27,421 bases of DNA, from contig NC_087063.1 in NCBI RefSeq assembly GCF_963678635.1, forward strand, positions 12,934,368 to 12,961,788, read 5' to 3'. Under the pieces are notes generated by a model that saw only the letters and a program-made list of their open reading frames with translations, was not told the DNA's origin and searched no databases. How positions within the stretch are numbered: position 1 is the stretch's first letter; each line of letters starts with the position of its first letter. Source of the DNA: Symsagittifera roscoffensis (Eukaryota > Xenacoelomorpha > Acoela > Convolutidae). Shown here in pieces: positions 9,401 to 16,562 of the stretch. Position numbers and translations under genes: made by a program.

Positions 9401-12400
9401 AAGCACCAAGCAGTCTAAACATGAAACTTAAAGTGATCTCCGGTAAGAGGTTCGGCATGATGCCGCAAGGAAGCAAGATACAGTCGATAATCTCAGTGGC
9501 TGGACATCAGGTGATCAGAAATCTGAGTGAACCATCCGAGTTCACTTTGATGCATTTGGACACATATGCAGATTATCTGAGACAGGTGGAGCCACGCACC
9601 GAGTCGAGAGCTGTGCGAGCACTACTAACGACGGGTGGCCCTCGCATGAAGAAACTTCATGGACGCTACATGGAGGTCTATGGGCCGTATCAAATAATGC
9701 TGAACGTGGATGGAATCAGTATCTACACCAGGACTTATATAACAACAGATGATGACCAAATGGGGCAGATCTATTTGGGTGAAGAGGAACTCAAGGTCCG
9801 CAGGATAGGCCATGACGCCATGATGGAACAAGACGCAGTACACATTGGATATGAAGCAGATGTGACAGCACATCTGCTCGACACCAACGGAACAAAAATC
9901 GGAGTCACAGGGCTTCTGGACACAGGAGCGGTAGTGAGTGTGATGCCGATAAAGACTTGGGAAAGAATGGGCTTCACGCGGGAAGATCTAATTCCAACGA
10001 ATCTCCGACTGGCCGCAGCCAATCGAGGAGCCATCTACGTAGCCGGAAGAACACCGATAACGGTCCTTCACATGGGAGGACGAGATCTTTGGATGAGCTT
10101 CCTGGTGGTAGAGAATCTGGACGACGCCGACCAATTCATCTTGGGCAGAGATTTTGTCAGGAATTTTGACGTGATGATTGACTTGAACAACGGTCTGATA
10201 CGGATTAGAAACCCGGACCGGAAGTATGTTAAGAGACCAATTAATAGGATAATAACAGACGAAAATAAGGTACCAGTTTTTTTGGATAGAAAAGTAAAAT
10301 TACAACCAGGACAAGCTGTAGTAGCAATTTTTAGAATGAGAAATTTAAATTCGTTAAGTGATAGTAAACAGGTTTGCCTAGTACCGAATCCAAATAGTCA
10401 GAGTTCGGTGATTTTAGGCCGGAGCTTCTCGGTAATGCGAAACGGACTGTGTGTCAGTGTGTTGTTGAACACACTGGACACCACGGTTTCAATCCAGCGT
10501 GGAAAGAAGCTTGGCTACGCTTTGCCGATGAGGACCGACTATGAGGAGACACAAAACTTGAAGAAATATAGTGTGAAAGACTGTCCTTATCATGCCAATA
10601 AAGATAAAATTTTAAAGAGGATTAATGAATTAAAATCTATTCATAAATTGTTTTCAATGAAATCCGAAACGGACGACGGCTTATCAAGCTGCTCGAATTT
10701 TCCGGAACGCCCCTCGTCATATGAACTAGAATCTGACAAACCGGTTTTGCCAGAGACAGAACATTTAAAAGGGAAAATAGGTGAGGGAGATTTCGAAAAA
10801 TTGCGGGACCTCCTAAATCGAAACGCAGATGTATTTTCAAAACATAAGGCGGATATCGGTTGCTGTAATTTCGTCGAACACGAAATCGAACTAGAAGAGG
10901 GCGCCGTTCCCCACAGGGAAGGCGCAAGGCGAATGACGCCACATAAATCGGAAGCGTGCCGAGCGGAAATAGATATGTTGCTTGAAAACGACATGATAGA
11001 ACCCTCGAAATCGCCATGGGCTTGCGGAGTAGTAATGGCGAAAAAGAAAGGGGGGCAGCTTAGATTTTGTTGCGACTTTCGTTACTTGAACGCGGAAACG
11101 ATAAAATATGCGTACCCGATACCGCGAATAGATGAGAGCCTATCTAAACTTGGTGATGCCAAGTTCTTCACCACATTGGACTTAGGTTCTGCCTTCTGGC
11201 AGGTCCCTCTGCGAAAGAAGGACAGAGAGAAAACCGGATTCGCGTGCGAATTGGGATTGTACCAGTGGAAGAGGATGCCCTTCGGCTTGTGCAATGCAAC
11301 GGCCACTTTTCAAAGACTGATGGCTCAGGCGTTGACGAGAGTGACCAAGAAGTACGGGAATCTCGTGATGTGTTACGTGGATGACGTAGTCATAGCGACA
11401 CCGACCCTGGAAGACCACATTGATAGGCTCGATGAGGTCTTTGGATGCATGAAAAGAGCAGGATTAAAGTGCAAACCATCGAAATGTGAAATCCTTAGGG
11501 ACTCGATTAAGTACCTAGGACGAATGGTGGATAGGCATGGTGTGAGGCCGGACCCGGAAGCAGTGGAAGCAGTGTTGACATGGAAAGCTCCCAGAACGGA
11601 CACACAGCTCATGAGCTTCCTAGGGTTTGCCAATTACTACCGAGAATTCATAAAAGGATATGCGGACAAGGTGTACCCGATGCAGAAGCTGATGCGCAAC
11701 AAAGGGAAAAAGTTCGAATGGAACGATGAGGCACAAGTTGCTTTCGAGAACATAAAGCGGGAACTGTGCGAAGCGCCAGTGCTAGGCATGCCTACAGAAA
11801 AGGGCATGTATGTTCTCGACACAGACGCATCGGTGGTGGCCATCTCAGGAATCTTGCATCAAGAGCAAGAATGGAACGGAAGAACAGTTCTCCGTCCCAT
11901 TGCATACGGCAGCAAAGTCTTTAGTGACACAGAGATGAAATATGGCGCACCAAAAGCAGAAATGTTTGCAGTAGTCACCTTCGTGGAGAAGTACCGTGCA
12001 TACTTGGGGAGCGCTCCCTACAAGTTACGCGTGGACAACAGAGCGTTATCCTGGTTGAAGACCTACACGATGGATCAGAGTTATATTGGTAGATGGATAG
12101 TAAGACTGGATGGCTACCATATGATAATCGAACATAGGATGCGTGATAAACACCAGAATGCTGACAGCCTCAGCAAGAAAACTGAGTTCTATGAAAGATT
12201 GGAGCAGAAACAGGCCAATCAGGCGGAAATAAAAGAGGGATTCTCGTTTCTGGACAAGGAAACTTATGAAGCGCTTCCCTTGACGAGATGGTTGGATAAG
12301 TCTGGACATCCAATTCCAGGGCACCCTGAGTTACCTGTAGAGAAAGCAGCCGAGATAAAGATCCTGTCCAAGGAGGACCCGGTCCCCTTGGATTTATTGC

Positions 12401-12588
12401 TGCGCTCGAACCTGGTCCAGCAAGAACTCTCTCGCATGAATATAAACAGCCTCTCATTATTGGATAAAACGGTGCAAGTCACACCACAAGTGATGCGGAT
12501 GCTAGGGGGATTGTTAGAAAGAGAAGTGACCAGAGATGACCCCGAACCCCGAGTGGACAGCAGCAGTGGCATCGCTAACAGTCAGTGA
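6442..12588 (+). CDS. gag-pol: ORF1: Gag-protease-RT-RNase H polyprotein (Ty3/gypsy type)
   Basis: This 2048-residue frame supplies the capsid protein and first half of the polymerase polyprotein. The N-terminus is polar and disordered. A coiled coil runs through ~305-430 and a retrotransposon Gag (capsid-like) domain through ~592-738. Two CX2CX4HX4C zinc knuckles follow (C801/C804/H809/C814 and C853/C856/H861/C866). The aspartic protease active site is DTGA at 1160-1163, with an ILGRDF strand further on. Reverse transcriptase spans ~1475-1715 with catalytic D1580 and YVDD at 1645-1648. RNase H covers ~1786-1913 (TDAS D1795, AEMF glutamate, VDN and NADS aspartates). The ATG at 6442 is preceded by an in-frame TAG at 6436. 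Integrase is not in this frame; it follows in ORF2/ORF3. Residues ~1265-1400 use more A/T-rich codons than the rest. Confidence 0.95.
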   Translation: MSLDKSRIPKRGNSSRKFIPEEQRKTMTDPFVDWIMRSRSDKKGTVSGRMVETRSQKTSEERKELLEVEVNTDHTMNDNQEVNGLEGRGRRLASESTPVEQGHDFATSTGTLDREEMSELSDISTEVAATRRSPTYNTMMASGTGKQTTLSSFSERMKNTFGNIFPFSMGGGAGNDGESQEEEDEEEQGDFGTQVSLNSSIQESEAHVGRETGTMDKFGVVTTISKEANTPGQSKDFAIRASSELQTGESRTRGLGNALADPEIDNGKTSRQRVKARISTSTKLPGTDRVTPPLVTPLVDNGAALEEALNNIVDSLGEQNEQISIRMSELERAVHIERESLREEINRNRQEVGRSEKRLKERTDEHMTRNLSRMTREAEQRELRLRADMEKLRIQQEQSLGTLDTKIDAMMERRTQAIMDRLDGLLSSKSGPKEGEPNSGGPSREQRVNFNEHQRRKTYGSTRGRGSSSGYATRGNTAWGPNSRASSAGNRQTSNERPTQSTHATGRSDSGNRGHASPRRSHVGQAGNAHGDSDCRDAPHTEPSTRCEDTQAGHSRDATAMATAFEPLNRSLETFLTRLSRTNERSEKSRRVFKKPRCYKDESDGCIDTWIEVMKLHFEEEDLSERQECSALTSNLEGTALNCVMAKKQYQRDTAEKIFEILLNRFGSGVQGHQAMMRFEKRRQRGDETIDKFLDDLEMLRRRSQPDESNRRMNLAVASKFIDGVKNDELRTMLATHYIPLSTNAPTPEELRLKSKEYLLLKPPSRSGYYKNNYGNFNNGPANQGNNWYKPRDDMDKRRSCANCSSTDHHVSACPAYKQGMKAIGFSLEDEDASELDHEDFMRGVIAKFGPRCFFCNLEGHFKSDCPQFWDAVADIKHPRHEEALSGVKASKARLLSEAEARRKDKPQELAAKKMQAVTGETREPEPATAADDFKIDYKAAARDALNRVQQELVTKEIEQKVKLELENEKLQEQLNTFEATELEETKAPSSLNMKLKVISGKRFGMMPQGSKIQSIISVAGHQVIRNLSEPSEFTLMHLDTYADYLRQVEPRTESRAVRALLTTGGPRMKKLHGRYMEVYGPYQIMLNVDGISIYTRTYITTDDDQMGQIYLGEEELKVRRIGHDAMMEQDAVHIGYEADVTAHLLDTNGTKIGVTGLLDTGAVVSVMPIKTWERMGFTREDLIPTNLRLAAANRGAIYVAGRTPITVLHMGGRDLWMSFLVVENLDDADQFILGRDFVRNFDVMIDLNNGLIRIRNPDRKYVKRPINRIITDENKVPVFLDRKVKLQPGQAVVAIFRMRNLNSLSDSKQVCLVPNPNSQSSVILGRSFSVMRNGLCVSVLLNTLDTTVSIQRGKKLGYALPMRTDYEETQNLKKYSVKDCPYHANKDKILKRINELKSIHKLFSMKSETDDGLSSCSNFPERPSSYELESDKPVLPETEHLKGKIGEGDFEKLRDLLNRNADVFSKHKADIGCCNFVEHEIELEEGAVPHREGARRMTPHKSEACRAEIDMLLENDMIEPSKSPWACGVVMAKKKGGQLRFCCDFRYLNAETIKYAYPIPRIDESLSKLGDAKFFTTLDLGSAFWQVPLRKKDREKTGFACELGLYQWKRMPFGLCNATATFQRLMAQALTRVTKKYGNLVMCYVDDVVIATPTLEDHIDRLDEVFGCMKRAGLKCKPSKCEILRDSIKYLGRMVDRHGVRPDPEAVEAVLTWKAPRTDTQLMSFLGFANYYREFIKGYADKVYPMQKLMRNKGKKFEWNDEAQVAFENIKRELCEAPVLGMPTEKGMYVLDTDASVVAISGILHQEQEWNGRTVLRPIAYGSKVFSDTEMKYGAPKAEMFAVVTFVEKYRAYLGSAPYKLRVDNRALSWLKTYTMDQSYIGRWIVRLDGYHMIIEHRMRDKHQNADSLSKKTEFYERLEQKQANQAEIKEGFSFLDKETYEALPLTRWLDKSGHPIPGHPELPVEKAAEIKILSKEDPVPLDLLLRSNLVQQELSRMNINSLSLLDKTVQVTPQVMRMLGGLLEREVTRDDPEPRVDSSSGIANSQ

Positions 12589-13585
12589 GAAGGTGAAGAT
12601 CATGCCGTCCAGACGACAGCACGAAGAGAATGAGAGGGATTGTAGGACAATAGTTCAGCAACTAGTATCCTCAATACCCCAAGAGATTTTAACCAGTACT
12701 TCTTACGGACAGAAAGAACAGGGGAGCAGCAAGCGAAAGAAAACCGTCACATTTGTGGACCGGGATAAAGAGGGTGAAGAGGTAGAACAAAATCTGCTGC
12801 AGGACCATTTGTCCGGGGAGACGGATGATGAAAAGTACCAGCGATCACAAGATCAACACCCGGGACAGGGAAATTTGGCCGGGGAGTCTGAGATAAACGA
12901 GGAAATTCCTGATGAGAAACAGGACCTAGAGAACAAGGTTTTGTCCGGGGAGTTCATATGGATGCGAAGAAAGCACAGACATGATCTGGAGGAGAGCGCA
13001 GTCTCCAGCACAACCTCTTCGACGGATGATGATTCCCGAAACTCAGGAATGGACACCTATTCAGACAGGAACTCGAGTTCGGGATCCGAACTGTCAGAAC
13101 TAGCGATACACACGCTACTAGTGGAAACTCGGGCAAGGGACCTGGACAGAGAAGTGTACCAGGATCCTGACAGTGATCGCTACCTAATACCAAGCGAAAG
13201 AGTCTTTGACAACGCAGCGGATGACTTAGAAACGATAGCGGTATCGAAACGCTCGATAAGCCTGTTGCCGCAGAAAGAGGTAGTCAGGACTGATCTTCAG
13301 CCGTTTGAACAAGAAACACAACCGTTGGCGAAGATTTGGTGCGTTAAGATGGAAGAAGACACACATCAACCCAACGAGCTGAATAGTCAGATGAGGGTCA
13401 TGAAGACGTACTTGAAGGCGAGATACAGACTCTCGGACCTTCTAAGGGCGCAGAGAAATGATCGCATGACAAGCAACCTGAAAAGGTGGATTGAGAATGG
13501 TTCTCCGGATAAAGGGGACCTCGAGGAAGATAGTTATCGCATCCTGAGACAATACTTCATGCAAAAGGAAGGGAGGTTATTTTGA
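12536..13585 (+). CDS. ORF2: pol linker leading into integrase
   Basis: This 349-residue frame overlaps the end of ORF1 by 53 bp in the +1 frame and ends at TGA 13583-13585, overlapping the start of ORF3. The first ~260 residues are acidic and low in complexity, with a 22-residue periodic LSGE/LAGE/LSGE motif (residues 92, 114, 136). The last ~80 residues match the helical stretch that normally precedes the integrase zinc module in Ty3/gypsy Pol (a 'LRAQRND...WIENGSP' type segment). ORF2 is therefore probably the middle of one polyprotein, reached from ORF1 by +1 frameshifting, splicing or re-initiation at its ATG. It has no catalytic motif of its own. Confidence 0.75.
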   Translation: MTPNPEWTAAVASLTVSEKVKIMPSRRQHEENERDCRTIVQQLVSSIPQEILTSTSYGQKEQGSSKRKKTVTFVDRDKEGEEVEQNLLQDHLSGETDDEKYQRSQDQHPGQGNLAGESEINEEIPDEKQDLENKVLSGEFIWMRRKHRHDLEESAVSSTTSSTDDDSRNSGMDTYSDRNSSSGSELSELAIHTLLVETRARDLDREVYQDPDSDRYLIPSERVFDNAADDLETIAVSKRSISLLPQKEVVRTDLQPFEQETQPLAKIWCVKMEEDTHQPNELNSQMRVMKTYLKARYRLSDLLRAQRNDRMTSNLKRWIENGSPDKGDLEEDSYRILRQYFMQKEGRLF

Positions 13586-16050
13586 ACAAGGACGGGATTG
13601 TGGCTTGCAAAAGAAGGGAGGAAGACAGAGTCCTATACAAGTATAACGCGATAGTGTTACCGCAACTCTATCACACAGAATTATTATTCAGGTCACATGA
13701 TCAAATGGGCCATCAGGGGATCGACAAAGTATATCAGAGGATCCTGAAGCGCTTTGAGTGGCCAGGGATGAAAAAGGCATGCGAGAAATGGGTAACAGCA
13801 TGTCTGTCATGCCAACAGGTCAAGGTTCCTAGGAAGTTGCGATTTCCTTTACAATCGATTGAGTCGTCTGAATTCAACGAGGTGGTGCAAATAGATCACC
13901 AAAAGATATGCATGACAGACAATGGTTACAATCAGGTGCTGGTCATGATAGATCATTTTACGAAGTATGCAGAGGCCGTGCCCTGCATAACCGCCTCGGC
14001 GGAAGAGACATGCGACCACCTGATCAATACGTGGATAGCAAGACATGGTTGTCCGATGACGTTTCAATCGGATAATGGAACAGCTTTCGTAGGAGAGCTT
14101 ACGAAAGAGCTTATGAGACGCTCACAGGTTGCCCAGGCTCACTCCACGACATACCACCCTCAGACGAATGGTTTAGTGGAAAGACAGAATAGGACGTTAG
14201 TGTCGATGCTGAGAGTATACTGTTCCAGGTATATGACCGACTGGGACAGATACCTTCCACAGGTGATGGGGGCATATAACAGCACGCAACACTCCACCAC
14301 TGGAGTCAGTCCACACATGATGCTGACTGGACACGAGAAGTCTTTACCCTTAACCTTCTTCTACCCAGAATATGAGGGAAAGAAAACGTCCCCACAGGTC
14401 TACGTGAGGGATGTGATCAGACGACAACAGGAGTTGAACGATTTGTGTAGACGAAACACTCAGCAGGCACAGGCAAGGCAGAGGAAAAGATTCGACAAGA
14501 AAGCAGCTGGTGCAAAGGCCTACTCGGTGGGAGACTACGTATGGGTATTTCAGAACGTTATACCACCGAAAGGAACAAAGAAGCTTCTAAAAAAGTGGAG
14601 GGGACCCTTCATGAATACGGAGGTGCACCAGGAGGGACGCTTTTATAGACTGAGCACTGGCCGAGCCGCCCACTACGAGAACATTAAGCCACACAATCCA
14701 TCGACAGAAGACTGGTGTATACCTGCAGACATGGAAGAAGGGGATTATCTAATGATGGACCCTGCTTGTGAGGTCAATGAAAAAGGCACCAGGGAGAAGA
14801 ACGATGGAAACGAAGTCGTAGAGGAAGGTACGGATACACCGCTGGACCTGGTTCCAAACGAACAGATCGAAGCGGACAATGAAACCTTACCCTACGCAGA
14901 GGAAGATTGGCAGGATCCCGAACAGATAGAGGTTCCCAAGAACTTGGAACCGGATCTTCCGTTCACCATACATACTCGTCAGAAGGACGGGATGAGACCA
15001 AGAAAGAAATATAATCCTTACGGTGACGACTTTGTAGTGGATAGGATAGATCTAAAGAAGATAGTGGAGGAAGTAGTGGGTCTAGAGGAAATAACTGTGT
15101 CACAAGACATTGACATAGTCGATGATCACGACGATGAGTGGGTTGACGACTGGTCGAAACCCGAGGTAGAATTCGACGACGAGCAACAGCAGTCATATGA
15201 ACAAGACTTGACGAACCTGCGTGTCTTAGAGTGGCTGAATGAAACGTCCTCGGATCCTGAGGAGACCAGTGTCACGATCCAAGACGTAGATCGTGAAAGC
15301 ATGAAATACATCAAGACCGAACGAGAGGATCCTTCCTGGGCTGCCCAGGAAGGACGACTACTCATCCCAGCTTCTAACCTTGACTTGATACCCGGTATGC
15401 GATCGACGGGGACGTCGATGAATGTTTTTGTCCGGGGAGTGGGGGTAGGACTTACCCACACTGAAAACTTGATAATAAAAAAATTGAGAATAGCGAGAGA
15501 AACAGGAGACTTAGAAGCAGAGACAGGCGAAGAACCTAAGAAACCTGACATAGGCAGGGTAGTTGAGTCATATTTTAACTTACCAAATGAATATTCAAGT
15601 AATATAATACTAACAGACAGTGATTTCATACTCACAAACAGAACATGTGCGATAGCAATCACAGCAGACATGAGTTTTAGGACAGCGTTAGCGGCAGATT
15701 TTAAGAGAGAATACAAAAACGTGGATTTCCTTTGGAAGCAAAAACCAGGGATAGGGGGCGTAGCAGCCTTACCTCCGGCGGCGTCGCAGATACCGAGAAA
15801 ATACTTGTGCTTCTTGGTAACGAGGGCGACGGAGAAGCAGCACGTGGACCCAGAAAACCTAGTGTTGTCTTTGACGAGGCTGAGGGACTTCCTTGTGGAA
15901 ATGGACGTGAAGGAGCTCTCGCTTCCAGTGTACGATCCAAACAGAGGAAGACTGCATCCTCGGGAATTGTACGCGCTTGTACACGTGATATTCTCTGATA
16001 CGAACATACAAGTATATCTACATAAGAAATTTTACTTAAGTATAGGCTGA
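13582..16050 (+). CDS. pol: ORF3: integrase with GPY/F-like module and C-terminal macro-like domain
   Basis: This ~822-residue frame begins without an ATG. Its first codon, TTG at 13582, overlaps the ORF2 stop, so it is probably entered by a -1 shift, or by loss of one base of the T run in this copy. The zinc module is H39/H44/C74/C77 and the DD35E core is D105, D164, E200, which insert cDNA into the host genome. A GPY/F-like module (VGDYVWV...WRGPF) lies at ~308-370. A long acidic linker follows (~390-600). Residues ~672-822 match a macro domain of the Poa1/TARG1 type: a T-A-D entry (694-696), strand FLVT (744-747), an ELSLP strand (778-782) and a final IQVYL strand. The glycine-rich ligand loop and the catalytic aspartate position of TARG1 are not conserved, so it may not hydrolyse ADP-ribose. 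Confidence 0.9.
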   Translation: MNKDGIVACKRREEDRVLYKYNAIVLPQLYHTELLFRSHDQMGHQGIDKVYQRILKRFEWPGMKKACEKWVTACLSCQQVKVPRKLRFPLQSIESSEFNEVVQIDHQKICMTDNGYNQVLVMIDHFTKYAEAVPCITASAEETCDHLINTWIARHGCPMTFQSDNGTAFVGELTKELMRRSQVAQAHSTTYHPQTNGLVERQNRTLVSMLRVYCSRYMTDWDRYLPQVMGAYNSTQHSTTGVSPHMMLTGHEKSLPLTFFYPEYEGKKTSPQVYVRDVIRRQQELNDLCRRNTQQAQARQRKRFDKKAAGAKAYSVGDYVWVFQNVIPPKGTKKLLKKWRGPFMNTEVHQEGRFYRLSTGRAAHYENIKPHNPSTEDWCIPADMEEGDYLMMDPACEVNEKGTREKNDGNEVVEEGTDTPLDLVPNEQIEADNETLPYAEEDWQDPEQIEVPKNLEPDLPFTIHTRQKDGMRPRKKYNPYGDDFVVDRIDLKKIVEEVVGLEEITVSQDIDIVDDHDDEWVDDWSKPEVEFDDEQQQSYEQDLTNLRVLEWLNETSSDPEETSVTIQDVDRESMKYIKTEREDPSWAAQEGRLLIPASNLDLIPGMRSTGTSMNVFVRGVGVGLTHTENLIIKKLRIARETGDLEAETGEEPKKPDIGRVVESYFNLPNEYSSNIILTDSDFILTNRTCAIAITADMSFRTALAADFKREYKNVDFLWKQKPGIGGVAALPPAASQIPRKYLCFLVTRATEKQHVDPENLVLSLTRLRDFLVEMDVKELSLPVYDPNRGRLHPRELYALVHVIFSDTNIQVYLHKKFYLSIG
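15600..16047 (+). other. Macro-like domain region of ORF3
   Basis: These bases encode ORF3 residues ~673-822. The order of strands and helices fits a Poa1/TARG1-like macro domain: an opening strand with ACAIAI-type hydrophobics, helix LAADFKREY, strand YLCFLVT, helix LVLSLTRLRDFL, strand KELSLP, a loop where the family has its second glycine-rich motif (here YDPNRGRL, 784-791), helix ELYALVHVIF, and strand IQVYL. Macro domains bind or remove ADP-ribose. Both phosphate-binding loops look altered, so binding may persist without catalysis, or only the fold may be kept. Confidence 0.65.
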
Positions 16051-16445
16051 GTGAGGTGCGAGAGGGTGTTAGGCCAAAAGACTAAGTTGTGTGTAATATG
16101 TGATATGTGTGTTATGTTATGTTATGTGTTAGGTTATTAAGATCATGGGTAAGTAGGGGTTAGTGACCATGAACAACTAAATGACGATCTTGGGAATAGA
16201 TCCAAAGTTTGGACTGTCCAATCTTAGGTCGAATTCCAAAATTTTAGAAAACAATTGATTTTAATAAATTTTAGGATAAATATCTTTTTATCTGAACTGT
16301 TTTTAAGCAAATTTTAACGATATATGTAAGGTGAAACAGATAAGTGTGATATTCGTGATTTCTTTTCTAGATCCTGATTGATCATTTAAATTACTCACTT
16401 GAGTCAGATATCGAATCGAATCAAATCAAACTTGAAAAGAATAGA
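16051..16445 (+). other. Non-coding gap between pol and ORF4, with splice signals
   Basis: 395 bp without a gene. It contains a short TGTTA/TATG-type simple repeat (~16085-16135), a good 5' splice-site match GGGTAAGT (GT at 16149) and a strong worm-like 3' splice site TTTCTTTTCTAG (AG at 16369-16370), 75 bases before the likely ORF4 start. The acceptor suits splicing or spliced-leader addition to make a message for ORF4-ORF7. The AAATTTTAACGATATATG stretch is simply A/T-rich. Confidence 0.55.
16359..16370 (+). promoter_or_regulatory. Candidate 3' splice or trans-splice acceptor for the downstream genes
   Basis: TTTCTTTTCTAG is a long pyrimidine run ending in AG with no intervening AG, close to the nematode acceptor consensus. 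The only nearby downstream genes are ORF4 onward. A donor could be at 16149 or in the leader. Which is used cannot be told from sequence alone. Confidence 0.4.
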
Positions 16446-16538
16446 ATGGATAACTTTAACCTGGATGAATTGATGGACCTGGCAGAGGCATATGTAGGAC
16501 TGATGGTAGATGCGATCTATCGTCGGCTGATCGAATGA
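16446..16538 (+). pseudogene. Probable true N-terminus of ORF4, cut off by an in-frame TGA
   Basis: ATG at 16446 opens a 30-codon frame ending in TGA at 16536-16538. The frame is the same as ORF4, and sequence between the TGA and the first ORF4 methionine (16563) reads on without another stop, with similar acidic/hydrophobic character. The simplest view is that ORF4 starts at 16446 and this copy carries a nonsense change. Stop readthrough is the alternative. Confidence 0.55.
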
Positions 16539-16562
16539 GACTTCGCTCTGGAGGACCCAGAG

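Noticed and set aside
15126-16007. 293-residue minus-strand open frame
   Set aside because: Antisense to the ORF3 linker and macro-like region; serine-rich composition is what the purine-rich coding strand gives in reverse. No start context or domain.
6442-16050. Classification as BEL/Pao rather than Ty3/gypsy
   Set aside because: Zinc-knuckle spacing, RT/RNase H motifs and the GPY/F-like module after a DD35E integrase fit Ty3/gypsy better.
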